Below, one piece after another: positions 7,107 through 13,028 of a stretch of DNA of 19,541 bases (the first letter of the stretch is position 1; each line of letters starts with the position of its first letter). The notes below the pieces were generated by a model. The model saw nothing but the letters and a program-made list of their open reading frames with translations. It made no database searches and was not told the DNA's origin. The position numbers and the translations under genes were made by a program. The stretch comes from CAYJWS01 sp964373925 (lineage in GTDB: Bacteria > Patescibacteriota > Patescibacteriia > Buchananbacterales > GWA2-38-13). The stretch spans positions 1 through 19,541 of the forward strand of contig CAYJWS010000017.1 of the NCBI GenBank assembly GCA_964373925.1. Direction: 5' to 3'.

Positions 7107-7249
7107 AATTTCTAATTACCAATTTCTAATTTCTAATAAATTTTTAATGATTTAATTTTCAAATTTAAATTATTTAAAAATTAGTCACCGCCATATGGCG
7201 GGATCCCGCTTACAATATAAAAATATAAGAGCGGGAAAATTGAAAATTG
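7107..7249. repeat. Composite heptad repeat and GC core (rplW-rplB spacer)
   Basis: Units AATTTCT, AATTACC, AATTTCT, AATTTCT, AATAAAT follow each other in 7-bp phase from 7107 to 7141, starting 2 nt after the rplW stop. After a short break another heptad series begins at 7154 (AATTTTC, AAATTTA, AATTATT, TAAAAAT). The right end, 7236-7249, is two AAAATTG units, the inverted counterpart. Between them lies the GC-rich core described in the 90-bp duplicated element. Confidence 0.75.
7152..7241 (+). repeat. 90-bp duplicated element, copy 1
   Basis: This stretch is identical over 90 bp to 16681-16770. If one mismatch is allowed, the match runs to 7249. It contains a 14-bp perfect palindrome CCGCCATATGGCGG at 7188-7201 and a second stem TCCCGCT (7204-7210) with AGCGGGA (7230-7236), flanked by A/T heptads. 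Both copies lie in the same orientation just upstream of a start codon (rplB here). Confidence 0.92.
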
Positions 7250-7255
7250 CGTTTT

Positions 7256-8095
7256 ATGCCAGTAAGAATACACAAATCACGATCAGGGGGAGGAAGAAGA
7301 AATTCTTCGGTAAGTTCTTTTGAAGAGATTACCGCCACTTCGCCGTACAAAGGATTGATTGTTTTCCAAAAAAAGAAATCAGGAAGAAATTTTCAAGGAA
7401 AGATTACGGTACGCCACCAAGGAGGCGGAGTAAAACAGTATTACCGAATCATTGATTTTAAATGCGATAAATATGATATTCCAGCAAAGGTAGTTACTAT
7501 TGAATATAATCCCATAGTTTCTGCTCGAATAGCCCTTCTTAATTATCGCGATGGCGAAAAGAGATATATTATCGCTCCTCTTGAGATGAAGGTTGGAGAC
7601 ACAATAGTATCTTCAAAAAAAAGAATAGATATTAAAACAGGAAACAGAATGCCCCTTGAGGTGATTCCGCAGGGAACATTGGTGCATAATGCGGAGCTTG
7701 TGCCGGGCAAGGGTGGCCAGATTGCGCGCGGCGCTGGAAGCAGCGTTAAGCTTATGGCAATAGACGGCAAATACGCTTTGCTTAAAATGCCATCAAGCGA
7801 GATTCGCATGGTGCCAAAAGAATGCATGGCAACTATCGGTCAAGTCTCCAATCCGGACGCGATGCATGTACGATATGGAAAAGCAGGCAGAATGAGATAT
7901 TTGGGAATACGTCCAAGAGTTCGCGGCAAGGCCATGAACCCTAACGACCATCCTCATGGCGGCGGTGAAGGCAACCAGCCTATAGGCTTGAAGCATCCAA
8001 AAACTCCATGGGGAAAACCCGCGCTTGGCGTAAAAACCAGAAAAAAGAAAAAGAGAACGAATAGATTTATTATTACAAGAAGGATAAAAAGATAA
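7256..8095 (+). CDS. rplB: 50S ribosomal protein L2
   Basis: L2 is the conserved 23S rRNA-binding protein needed for subunit association and peptidyl transferase activity. ATG 7256 gives a 279-residue protein beginning MPVRIHKSRSGGGRR, near the family length of 275-280. A TTG at 7247 in the same frame would add three residues from the repeat end and is not preferred. The invariant segment MNPNDHPHGGGEG with its histidine is present, as are VHNAELVPGKGGQIARGAG and the basic C-terminal KTRKKKKRTNRFIITRR. It follows a 151-nt spacer containing the 90-bp element, and no Shine-Dalgarno is seen. Confidence 0.97.
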   Translation: MPVRIHKSRSGGGRRNSSVSSFEEITATSPYKGLIVFQKKKSGRNFQGKITVRHQGGGVKQYYRIIDFKCDKYDIPAKVVTIEYNPIVSARIALLNYRDGEKRYIIAPLEMKVGDTIVSSKKRIDIKTGNRMPLEVIPQGTLVHNAELVPGKGGQIARGAGSSVKLMAIDGKYALLKMPSSEIRMVPKECMATIGQVSNPDAMHVRYGKAGRMRYLGIRPRVRGKAMNPNDHPHGGGEGNQPIGLKHPKTPWGKPALGVKTRKKKKRTNRFIITRRIKR

Positions 8096-8099
8096 GTAA

Positions 8100-8184
8100 G
8101 TAGTTAATAGTGAGTAGTGCGTAGAGTATTTATTTTATTATCACTACAAGCTATAAACTATCCACTACAAACTATAAACTAACA
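8100..8184. repeat. Heptad-phased inverted repeat, TAGT family (rplB-rpsS spacer)
   Basis: The left arm is GTAGTTA, ATAGTGA, GTAGTGC, GTAGAGT in phase from 8100 to 8127, starting 5 nt after the rplB stop. The right arm is six units in phase from 8143 (ACTACAA, GCTATAA, ACTATCC, then ACTACAA, ACTATAA, ACTAACA). The rpsS ATG at 8187 lies inside a terminal ACTATG. The spacer is 91 nt and the arms pair imperfectly. Confidence 0.85.
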
Positions 8185-8186
8185 CT

Positions 8187-8522
8187 ATGTCACGATCGCT
8201 TAAAAAAGGCCCATACGTAAACCAAAGACTATTAGAAAAATTATCAAAGATAAAGATCACTGATAAGGTGGTCGTGAAGACGTGGGATAGGTCTTGCACC
8301 ATTACTCCCGAGATGGTAGGATATACCATCGGAGTGCATAATGGCAGGGTTCATGTGTCGGTATTCATAGTGGAAAATATGGTTGGCCACAAGCTCGGTG
8401 AATTTTCCCATACAAGAAAGTTTGTAAGCCATGGTGGAAAGATGGCGAAAGAACAGGCAAAAACCGATGGCGCCGCGCCTGTGGCTCCAGCGACAAAAGC
8501 AGACGAGAAACCAAAGAAATAA
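8187..8522 (+). CDS. rpsS: 30S ribosomal protein S19 with C-terminal tail
   Basis: S19 is a head protein that with S13 contacts the A-site tRNA and the inter-subunit bridge. The N-terminus MSRSLKKGPYVNQRLL, the central IGVHNGRVHVSVFI and the segment GHKLGEFSHTRKFVSHGG are canonical. The family usually ends near residue 92; here about 20 further residues rich in Ala, Lys and Pro (KTDGAAPVAPATKADEKPKK) are added. The start is fixed by the family N-terminus. There is no Shine-Dalgarno; the upstream spacer is a TAGT-type heptad array. rplV follows after 29 nt. Confidence 0.96.
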   Translation: MSRSLKKGPYVNQRLLEKLSKIKITDKVVVKTWDRSCTITPEMVGYTIGVHNGRVHVSVFIVENMVGHKLGEFSHTRKFVSHGGKMAKEQAKTDGAAPVAPATKADEKPKK

Positions 8523-8551
8523 TATTCAAGAGTGCATAAGAAAATGCTTTT

Positions 8552-9169
8552 ATGAGCAGTGATAAAAAAGAAAATATCAATATAGTAAGCAAGAAAGAGG
8601 ATCCAGCCAAGGCGAAGAAAATTGAGCTAGCGCCGATTTTGGTGCATGCTCGTTTGCGTTATTTGCGAATGTCGCCCACAAAAGTTCGAGCGGTGCTTCA
8701 ATTGATACAAGGAATGAGTACCGTGGAGGCGCTTGAGCAGCTGTATTTTAATAAAAGAATAGCAAAAGAACCGGTAACTAAGCTTTTGGAATCGGCAGTT
8801 GCCAATGCGGTAAATAATTTTCAATTAGATAAAAATAATTTATATATAAAATCCTTCACGGCGGACGGAGGGCCGATTTTGAAACGATGGCGCGCGCGCG
8901 CTTTTGGGCGAGCAGGAATGATTCGCAAGAGGCTATGCCATCTCCACGTTGTTTTAGCGGAAAAAGTTCCAACGAAAAAGAGCCCACAAAAAATAGCAGC
9001 AGATGATACGAATAAAAAAGACGATATAAAGGTGTTAAGCCGGGAAGAGTTTAAAAAGGCGGGAAAATCAGACAAGGGACAGGACGAGAGTGGAGCAAAG
9101 GGAGAGGAAATGAAAAAAGATGGTGGAAAAGGCTTTACAAAAAAATTATTCAACAGAAAGACAGGATAA
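8552..9169 (+). CDS. rplV: 50S ribosomal protein L22 with long N- and C-terminal extensions
   Basis: L22 contacts all 23S domains, and its beta-hairpin lines the exit tunnel opposite L4. The core spans about residues 30-138: VHARLRYLRMSPTKVRAVLQ, the hairpin GGPILKRWRARAFGRAG with its Arg-rich tip, and LCHLHVVLAEK. The protein has 205 residues against about 110 for the family. About 29 charged residues precede the core, and a 67-residue Lys/Asp/Glu/Gly-rich tail follows, ending in GFTKKLFNRKTG, a basic-aromatic patch unlike the disordered linker before it. That patch could fold back on rRNA or contact the exit-site surface. There is no sign of a frameshift that would create the tail. Confidence 0.95.
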   Translation: MSSDKKENINIVSKKEDPAKAKKIELAPILVHARLRYLRMSPTKVRAVLQLIQGMSTVEALEQLYFNKRIAKEPVTKLLESAVANAVNNFQLDKNNLYIKSFTADGGPILKRWRARAFGRAGMIRKRLCHLHVVLAEKVPTKKSPQKIAADDTNKKDDIKVLSREEFKKAGKSDKGQDESGAKGEEMKKDGGKGFTKKLFNRKTG

Positions 9170-9180
9170 AGAATAAGTAA

Positions 9181-9261
9181 GTAGTTTTTAGTGAGTAGTG
9201 TGTAGAATTTTAAAATTTTCCTATCAACTACAAACTAAAAACTATCAACTACAAGCTAATA
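9181..9261. repeat. Heptad-phased inverted repeat, TAGT family (rplV-rpsC spacer)
   Basis: The left arm at 9181-9208 is GTAGTTT, TTAGTGA, GTAGTGT, GTAGAAT. The right arm at 9227-9261 is ACTACAA, ACTAAAA, then ACTATCA, ACTACAA, GCTAATA, all in 7-bp phase. The spacer is 94 nt. TAGTTTTTAGT on the left has an exact complement ACTAAAAACTA on the right. The rpsC ATG at 9264 again sits in ACTATG. Confidence 0.85.
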
Positions 9262-9263
9262 CT

Positions 9264-9911
9264 ATGGGTCAAAAAGTTAATCCAATTATATTCAGGTTAG
9301 GGCCGATTCACAGCTGGTCGTCTCGTTGGTTTTCCAAGAAAGAGTATGCTATTTTTTTAAAACAAGATATTTGTTTAAAAAAATTTATCAGAAAATCATT
9401 AAAAGAGGCGGCCGTTGTAAAGATTGAAATAGAGCGATCCGCAAATACTCTCACCGTTATTATACATACGGCAAAGCCGGGATTGGTGATTGGCCGCGCG
9501 GGAGAAGGTGTTGAAAAGCTTAAAAAAGAAATAAAAGAGAAATTTTTAGATTCGAAAACAAGCTTAAATTTAAATATCCAAGAGGTAAAGACGCCCAATC
9601 TTTCCGCGGAACTGCTTGTACAGGGGATGGTTTCGGATCTTGAAAAGAGAATTGCCTTTCGAAGGATTATGAAACAAACGATTGGCAGAGCCGAAAAGGC
9701 GGGAGCAAAAGGAGTGAAGGTCTCGTGTTCCGGCAGGCTTAATGGAGCAGAAATTGCAAGAAGAGAATCACTGACATGGGGGAGTTTGCCGCTTCATACG
9801 TTGCGCGCTGATATTGATTATTCACGAGGAGTTGCCAATACTACATACGGAACCATTGGAGTAAAAGTATGGGTTTATAAGGGAGAGAAGTTTATTAAGG
9901 AGAATAAGTAG
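9264..9911 (+). CDS. rpsC: 30S ribosomal protein S3
   Basis: S3 forms part of the mRNA entry tunnel and helicase site of the small subunit. ATG 9264 gives the family N-terminus MGQKVNPIIFRLG and a protein of 215 residues, within the normal range. The frame is open back to 9198, but that would translate the heptad array and is rejected. The KH type-2 domain carries the GXXG loop as GRAG in KPGLVIGRAGEGVEKLK. The C-terminal domain has RRIMKQTIGRAEKAGAKGVKV, GRLNGAEIARRE and TTYGTIGVKVWVYKGE. No Shine-Dalgarno is visible. Confidence 0.97.
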   Translation: MGQKVNPIIFRLGPIHSWSSRWFSKKEYAIFLKQDICLKKFIRKSLKEAAVVKIEIERSANTLTVIIHTAKPGLVIGRAGEGVEKLKKEIKEKFLDSKTSLNLNIQEVKTPNLSAELLVQGMVSDLEKRIAFRRIMKQTIGRAEKAGAKGVKVSCSGRLNGAEIARRESLTWGSLPLHTLRADIDYSRGVANTTYGTIGVKVWVYKGEKFIKENK

Positions 9912-9920
9912 GAAAAGTAA

Positions 9921-9993
9921 GTAGTTTATAGTGAGTAGAGAGTAGGGAATTAATATATCCTATCCACTATAAACTATCAACTACAAACTAAAA
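9921..9993. repeat. Heptad-phased inverted repeat, TAGT family (rpsC-rplP spacer)
   Basis: The left arm at 9921-9948 is GTAGTTT, ATAGTGA, GTAGAGA, GTAGGGA. The right arm at 9959-9993 is CCTATCC, ACTATAA, then ACTATCA, ACTACAA, ACTAAAA, in phase. TAGTTTATAGTG on the left has an exact 12-bp complement on the right. The spacer is 86 nt. Confidence 0.85.
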
Positions 9994-9997
9994 GCAT

Positions 9998-10411
9998 ATG
10001 TTAATGCCGAGAAAAGTAAAATTTAGAAAATCCCATAAAGGAAGAAGGCGTGGTATTTCCAACGCGACAGCGAGAACGACTTTGAGTTTTGGAAAATTTG
10101 GGTTGAAGGCAGAGGGACACGCGTGGGTAACATCGCGCCAGCTCGAGGCGGCACGAAGGGCTATGACGCGCTTTATTAAAAAAGGTGGTAAGATATGGAT
10201 TCGGGTTTTTCCTGACAAGCCGGTGACAAGCAAGGGGAGCCAGTCTACTATGGGATCTGGAAAAGGAGCGCTCGACCATTATGTCGCTATAGTGAAACCG
10301 GGAATGGTTATTTTTGAAATGGACGGAGTCGACGAGAATTTGGCAAAAGAAGCTCTCAGGCTTGCATCCTATAAGTTGCCGCATAAGACAAGATTTATAG
10401 TAAAAGGATAG
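9998..10411 (+). CDS. rplP: 50S ribosomal protein L16
   Basis: L16 stabilises the A-site region of 23S rRNA and contacts the tRNA elbow. The 137-residue length and the N-terminus MLMPRKVKFRKSHKG are typical; ATG 9998 is preferred over the second ATG at 10004 because family members usually begin MLMP. The middle (GLKAEGHAWVTSRQLEAARR) and C-terminus (RLASYKLPHKTRF) are conserved. The loop usually written VRMGKGKG reads STMGSGKG here (residues 83-90), so the arginine that E. coli hydroxylates (Arg81) is replaced by Thr84. rpmC follows after 3 nt and its Shine-Dalgarno (AAAGGA, 10403-10408) overlaps the end of this gene. Confidence 0.97.
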   Translation: MLMPRKVKFRKSHKGRRRGISNATARTTLSFGKFGLKAEGHAWVTSRQLEAARRAMTRFIKKGGKIWIRVFPDKPVTSKGSQSTMGSGKGALDHYVAIVKPGMVIFEMDGVDENLAKEALRLASYKLPHKTRFIVKG

Positions 10412-10414
10412 TAT

Positions 10415-10630
10415 ATGGAATTCAAAGAATTAAAAACGAAATCTGAAAACGAACTTAAAAAGATTCTTTATGAAAATGCTGAAAAGCTGAGAGGCTTGCG
10501 ATTTAAAATTGCGTTAAAGCAAGTAAAAAATGTTCGCGAGATTCGCGTGCTGAAAAAACAAAACGCAAAGATTTTAACTTTATTAAATAAAAAAGGCGTA
10601 TTAATAAAACCGCCCGAAGCTAAACAATAA
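10415..10630 (+). CDS. rpmC: 50S ribosomal protein L29
   Basis: L29 is a small two-helix protein near the exit tunnel next to L23. The 71 residues show the family pattern: MEFKELKTKSENELKKIL, the LRGLRFKIALKQVKNVREIR helix pair, and LKKQNAKILTLLNKK. The AAAGGA at 10403-10408, 6 nt before the ATG, is one of the few plausible Shine-Dalgarno sites in the cluster. The spacing (3 nt after rplP, 6 nt before rpsQ) indicates tight coupling within the rplP-rpmC-rpsQ unit, which has no heptad arrays inside it. Confidence 0.95.
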   Translation: MEFKELKTKSENELKKILYENAEKLRGLRFKIALKQVKNVREIRVLKKQNAKILTLLNKKGVLIKPPEAKQ

Positions 10631-10636
10631 TAATGT

Positions 10637-10882
10637 ATGGCAGACGCAAAAAAGAAAATAGTAAGAACGTTCATGGGTATAGTAGTTTCTGATGCTATGG
10701 ATAAGACTATTGTTGTGCGAGTACAGTCAGTTAAAAAGCATCCGAAATATTTGAAACATTACACTTTTCATACACGATACAAAGTCCATGATCCGGAGAA
10801 TACATTTAAGGTTGGAGATACGGTTCAATTCGTTGAAACACGGCCAATCAGCAAGGAGAAGAGGTGGAGGGTGATATATTAA
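10637..10882 (+). CDS. rpsQ: 30S ribosomal protein S17
   Basis: S17 is a primary 16S rRNA-binding protein of the 5' domain with an OB fold. The 81 residues include FMGIVVSDAMDKTIVVRV, KKHPKYLKHYTFHTRYKVHD, the FKVGDTVQFVETRPISKEKRW signature and a short C-terminus. Length is normal (about 80-87). The ATG is 6 nt after the rpmC stop without a Shine-Dalgarno, which fits translational coupling. It is the last gene before an 87-nt heptad-array spacer at the S10/spc block junction. Confidence 0.96.
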   Translation: MADAKKKIVRTFMGIVVSDAMDKTIVVRVQSVKKHPKYLKHYTFHTRYKVHDPENTFKVGDTVQFVETRPISKEKRWRVIY

Positions 10883-10886
10883 ATCG

Positions 10887-10969
10887 ATAGTTTGTAGCGA
10901 GTGGTTGGTAGTTTATAGATTTTTATAAAAAACTACTCACTATTCACTACACACTACAGACTAACGACT
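10887..10969. repeat. Heptad-phased inverted repeat, TAGT family (rpsQ-rplN spacer)
   Basis: The left arm at 10887-10921 is ATAGTTT, GTAGCGA, GTGGTTG, then GTAGTTT, ATAGATT. The right arm at 10932-10966 is ACTACTC, ACTATTC, ACTACAC, then ACTACAG, ACTAACG. The next unit in phase, ACTATGA at 10967, contains the rplN start codon. The spacer is 87 nt. This array sits at the classic boundary between the S10 and spc operons, and no promoter was recognised in it. Confidence 0.85.
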
Positions 10970-11341
10970 ATGATTCAATTACGATCAATAGTAAAAGTTG
11001 CAGACAATACCGGCGCAAGAAAATTGCGTTGCATTCGTGTATTCGGCGGCTACAGAAAGCGTTATGGCAGAGTGGGAGATATTATTACGGTTTCGGTATT
11101 TGAAGCGCTTCCTCACACGCAGGTAAAAAAGGGGCAGGTTTTGCACGCCGTTATCGTAAGAACCAGAAGCCAGATCAGGAGAACAGATGGCATTTATGTG
11201 CGATTTGATGAAAACGCTGCGGTCATTATTGATAAAGATTCAAAAGAACCAAAGGGTACGCGTATTTTTGGCCCAGTGGCAAGAGAGCTTCGAACAAAAG
11301 GCTTTACAAAAATAATTTCTCTTGCGCCAGAGGTGGTATAG
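10970..11341 (+). CDS. rplN: 50S ribosomal protein L14
   Basis: L14 lies at the inter-subunit face next to L19 and forms bridge B8. The 123 residues show the canonical MIQLRSIVKVADNTGARKL start, the GDIITVSV strand, VVRTR-type segment VIVRTRSQIRRTDG, FDENAAVIIDKD, GTRIFGPVARELR and the C-terminal FTKIISLAPEVV. The length equals the usual 120-123. The start codon is embedded in the last heptad of the upstream array (ACTATGA), and no Shine-Dalgarno is present. Confidence 0.98.
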   Translation: MIQLRSIVKVADNTGARKLRCIRVFGGYRKRYGRVGDIITVSVFEALPHTQVKKGQVLHAVIVRTRSQIRRTDGIYVRFDENAAVIIDKDSKEPKGTRIFGPVARELRTKGFTKIISLAPEVV

Positions 11342-11344
11342 AAA

Positions 11345-11420
11345 TCAGTTTGTAGTTTGTAGTAAGTAGTGTGTAGAATTATAATTTTATCCACTCCCAA
11401 CTACAAACTATTCACTACAA
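11345..11420. repeat. Heptad-phased inverted repeat, TAGT family (rplN-rplX spacer)
   Basis: The left arm at 11345-11379 is TCAGTTT, GTAGTTT, GTAGTAA, then GTAGTGT, GTAGAAT, starting 4 nt after the rplN stop. The right arm at 11393-11420 is ACTCCCA, ACTACAA, ACTATTC, ACTACAA. All units are in 7-bp phase. The spacer is 87 nt. Confidence 0.85.
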
Positions 11421-11428
11421 TTCATATT

Positions 11429-11737
11429 ATGAGAATTAAAACAGGAGACAAAGTAAAGGTGCTATCTGGCAAAGACAGCGGGAAAGAAGGAAAGGTGGCA
11501 CAAATATTTTCAAAGGAGCATAAGGCTTCGGTTGAAGGCGTGAATTTAATGGTAAAGCACCTGCGCCCAAAGGCCCAGGGACAAAAGGGGCAGAAGGTCC
11601 AGTTTCCCGCGCCGATATACATCAATAAGCTCATGCTGATATGTCCTAAATGCGGCAAGCCAACGCGCGTGGGAACAAAAATTTTAGAAAATAAAAAAAG
11701 AGCGCGTGTCTGTAAAAAGTGCAAAGAAAACATATGA
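11429..11737 (+). CDS. rplX: 50S ribosomal protein L24, zinc-ribbon type
   Basis: L24 is an assembly initiator that binds the 5' end of 23S rRNA. ATG 11429 gives 102 residues starting MRIKTGDKVKVLSGKDSGKEG (KOW motif); the open frame upstream to 11369 would translate the heptad array and is rejected. Cys72 and Cys75 (CPKCGKPTRVG) with Cys95 and Cys98 (CKKC) form a probable zinc ribbon, as in many non-proteobacterial L24 proteins. The stop codon TGA (11735-11737) overlaps the rplE start in an ATGA junction, indicating translational coupling. Confidence 0.97.
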   Translation: MRIKTGDKVKVLSGKDSGKEGKVAQIFSKEHKASVEGVNLMVKHLRPKAQGQKGQKVQFPAPIYINKLMLICPKCGKPTRVGTKILENKKRARVCKKCKENI

Positions 11738-12273
11738 ACACATTAAAAGAAAAATTTCAAAAAGAGATTCTTCCCCAAATAATGAAACAGTCCAAATATA
11801 AGAATATTTGGCAAGTGCCTCGTTTGCAAAAAGCGGTTATTAATGTTGGTTTGGGTATTGGCACGAAAGATTCTAAGTATATTGATATTGCGGAAGAAAC
11901 ACTTCTAAGAATAACAGGACAGAAACCCATCAAGACGAAGGCAAAAATTTCCATTTCAAATTTTAAGGTTCGCAAAGGACAAGTCATTGGGCTGAAAGTA
12001 ACCTTAAGAGGAAGGCGGATGTATGATTTTGTAGATAAGATTATTAATGTTACGCTTCCCAGAATTCGAGATTTTCGAGGTATTTCCCTCAAGTCGGTTG
12101 ATAAAAATGGAAATCTCAATATTGGATTTCGAGAACATATTGCTTTTCCGGAAATCAAATCAGATGAAGTTGAAAAGATTCACGGCCTTCAGGTTACCAT
12201 TACTTCTTCAGCAAAAAGCCAGGAAGAAGGCATTGAACTTTTTAAGCTTTTAGGTTTTCCATTTACTAAATAG
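11734..12273 (+). CDS. rplE: 50S ribosomal protein L5
   Basis: L5 binds 5S rRNA in the central protuberance and contacts P-site tRNA. ATG 11734 overlaps the rplX stop by four nt (ATGA) and gives 179 residues, the standard length. A GTG at 11719 in the same frame is deep inside rplX and is not preferred. Conserved segments include VPRLQKAVINVGLG, TGQKPIKTKAKISISNFKVR, LRGRRMYDFVDKI, PRIRDFRGIS and FREHIAFPEI. rpsN follows after 6 nt. Confidence 0.98.
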   Translation: MNTLKEKFQKEILPQIMKQSKYKNIWQVPRLQKAVINVGLGIGTKDSKYIDIAEETLLRITGQKPIKTKAKISISNFKVRKGQVIGLKVTLRGRRMYDFVDKIINVTLPRIRDFRGISLKSVDKNGNLNIGFREHIAFPEIKSDEVEKIHGLQVTITSSAKSQEEGIELFKLLGFPFTK

Positions 12274-12279
12274 TTTTAT

Positions 12280-12465
12280 ATGGCTACAAAAGCGCAATTT
12301 GTAAAATCAAATAAGAAGCCAAAATTTTCCACAAGAATAGTGCGAAGATGCTGGAGATGCGGAAGAAAGAGAAGCTTTATGAGAGATTTTCATTTATGCA
12401 GAATTTGTTTTAGGGAATTGGCAAATAAGGGAGATTTGCCGGGTATCCGCAAGTCTTCGTGGTAG
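12280..12465 (+). CDS. rpsN: 30S ribosomal protein S14, zinc-binding type
   Basis: S14 is a small-subunit head protein. This is the short 61-residue zinc-binding form (S14 type Z). Cys24/Cys27 (CWRC) and Cys40/Cys43 (CRIC) are the metal ligands, and the C-terminus ends in LPGIRKSSW, the conserved family ending. There is no Shine-Dalgarno in the 6-nt gap from rplE, so translation is probably coupled. A 157-nt spacer with a third type of heptad repeat and a GC-rich hairpin follows. Confidence 0.97.
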   Translation: MATKAQFVKSNKKPKFSTRIVRRCWRCGRKRSFMRDFHLCRICFRELANKGDLPGIRKSSW

Positions 12466-12468
12466 AAA

Positions 12469-12557
12469 TTCTTGAAACTTGTAACTTAAAACGTAAAACT
12501 TTAAAAATTTCATTTGATAATATTACTATTTATGAGTTTCACGTTTCAAGTTTTAAG
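12469..12557. repeat. Heptad-phased inverted repeat, AACTT family (rpsN-rpsH spacer)
   Basis: The left arm at 12469-12503 is TTCTTGA, AACTTGT, AACTTAA, then AACGTAA, AACTTTA. The right arm at 12537-12557 is TTTCACG, TTTCAAG, TTTTAAG. ATTCTTGAAACTTG on the left pairs with the rightmost bases (to about 12560) with one mismatch. The sequence is unrelated to the TAGT family but has the same 7-bp period, the same inverted layout, and starts 3 nt after the upstream stop. Confidence 0.8.
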
Positions 12558-12572
12558 AATAATATTCTAAAA

Positions 12573-12610
12573 AGCTTCAGCCCAAGGCTGATCAGCCTAT
12601 GGCTGAAATA
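12573..12610. promoter_or_regulatory. GC-rich double-stem hairpin just before rpsH
   Basis: TTCAGCC (12576-12582) pairs with GGCTGAA (12601-12607), enclosing a 14-bp perfect palindrome AGGCTGATCAGCCT (12585-12598) with 2-nt internal loops on each side (CA and AT). It ends 15 nt before the rpsH ATG and is the most stable-looking structure in the spc block. No T tract follows, so it is not an obvious terminator. It could be an RNA regulatory site or another palindromic repeat; an S8-binding role is only speculation. Confidence 0.6.
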
Positions 12611-12622
12611 AGCTAAAAACAT

Positions 12623-13024
12623 ATGACCGATCCAATAGCAGATATGCTTACAAGACTGCGCAACTCGCTTGCAGTGTCAAAAACTGAAGTTGTTTTACCA
12701 TATTCAAAAATGAAAATAGGGATTTTAGGAATTTTAAAAGAAAGTGGTTATATTTCGGATTTTGAAGTAATTACAAGGGGCAAGGATATGCACTACGATC
12801 AGATCAAGATTATTCTAAAGTATAAAAAGCCGCGCGTTCCGGCTATAATTCATCTCAAGCGCGTTAGCACCCCCGGTCGCCGAGTGTATGTTTCAAAAAG
12901 CACATTACCTACGGTTTTGAATAATCTAGGAATAGCCATTATTTCAACCTCGCAAGGACTAATGACCAACAAAGATGCCAAAAAAAGAAAACTTGGCGGA
13001 GAATTTATTTGCGAAATATATTAA
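12623..13024 (+). CDS. rpsH: 30S ribosomal protein S8
   Basis: S8 is a primary 16S rRNA-binding protein of the central domain and, in E. coli, the translational repressor of the spc operon. The 133 residues start MTDPIADMLTRLRNSLAV and carry VVLPYSKMKIGILGILKESGY, the strand pair VSTPGRRVYV, the STSQGLMTNKDAKK motif and the C-terminal GGEFICEIY. Length is normal. The start lies 15 nt downstream of a stable hairpin (12576-12607) and has no Shine-Dalgarno. Confidence 0.97.
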   Translation: MTDPIADMLTRLRNSLAVSKTEVVLPYSKMKIGILGILKESGYISDFEVITRGKDMHYDQIKIILKYKKPRVPAIIHLKRVSTPGRRVYVSKSTLPTVLNNLGIAIISTSQGLMTNKDAKKRKLGGEFICEIY

Positions 13025-13028
13025 TAAT

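Noticed and set aside
7191..7207. CATATG and GGATCC close together, as in a cloning linker
   Set aside because: The same 90 bp occurs twice, embedded in native heptad arrays and native genes, so vector contamination is unlikely.
7247..7255. TTG start extending L2 by three residues
   Set aside because: It lies in the terminal heptad of the repeat; ATG 7256 gives a family-like N-terminus.
9198..9263. N-terminal extension of S3 upstream of MGQKVNP
   Set aside because: The extra residues are translation of the heptad array; MGQKVNP is the universal S3 start.
11369..11428. N-terminal extension of L24
   Set aside because: Also translated from the heptad array; the KOW-domain start at 11429 is canonical.
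11719..11733. GTG start for L5 inside rplX
   Set aside because: The ATGA overlap at 11734 gives the normal L5 length and a standard coupled junction.
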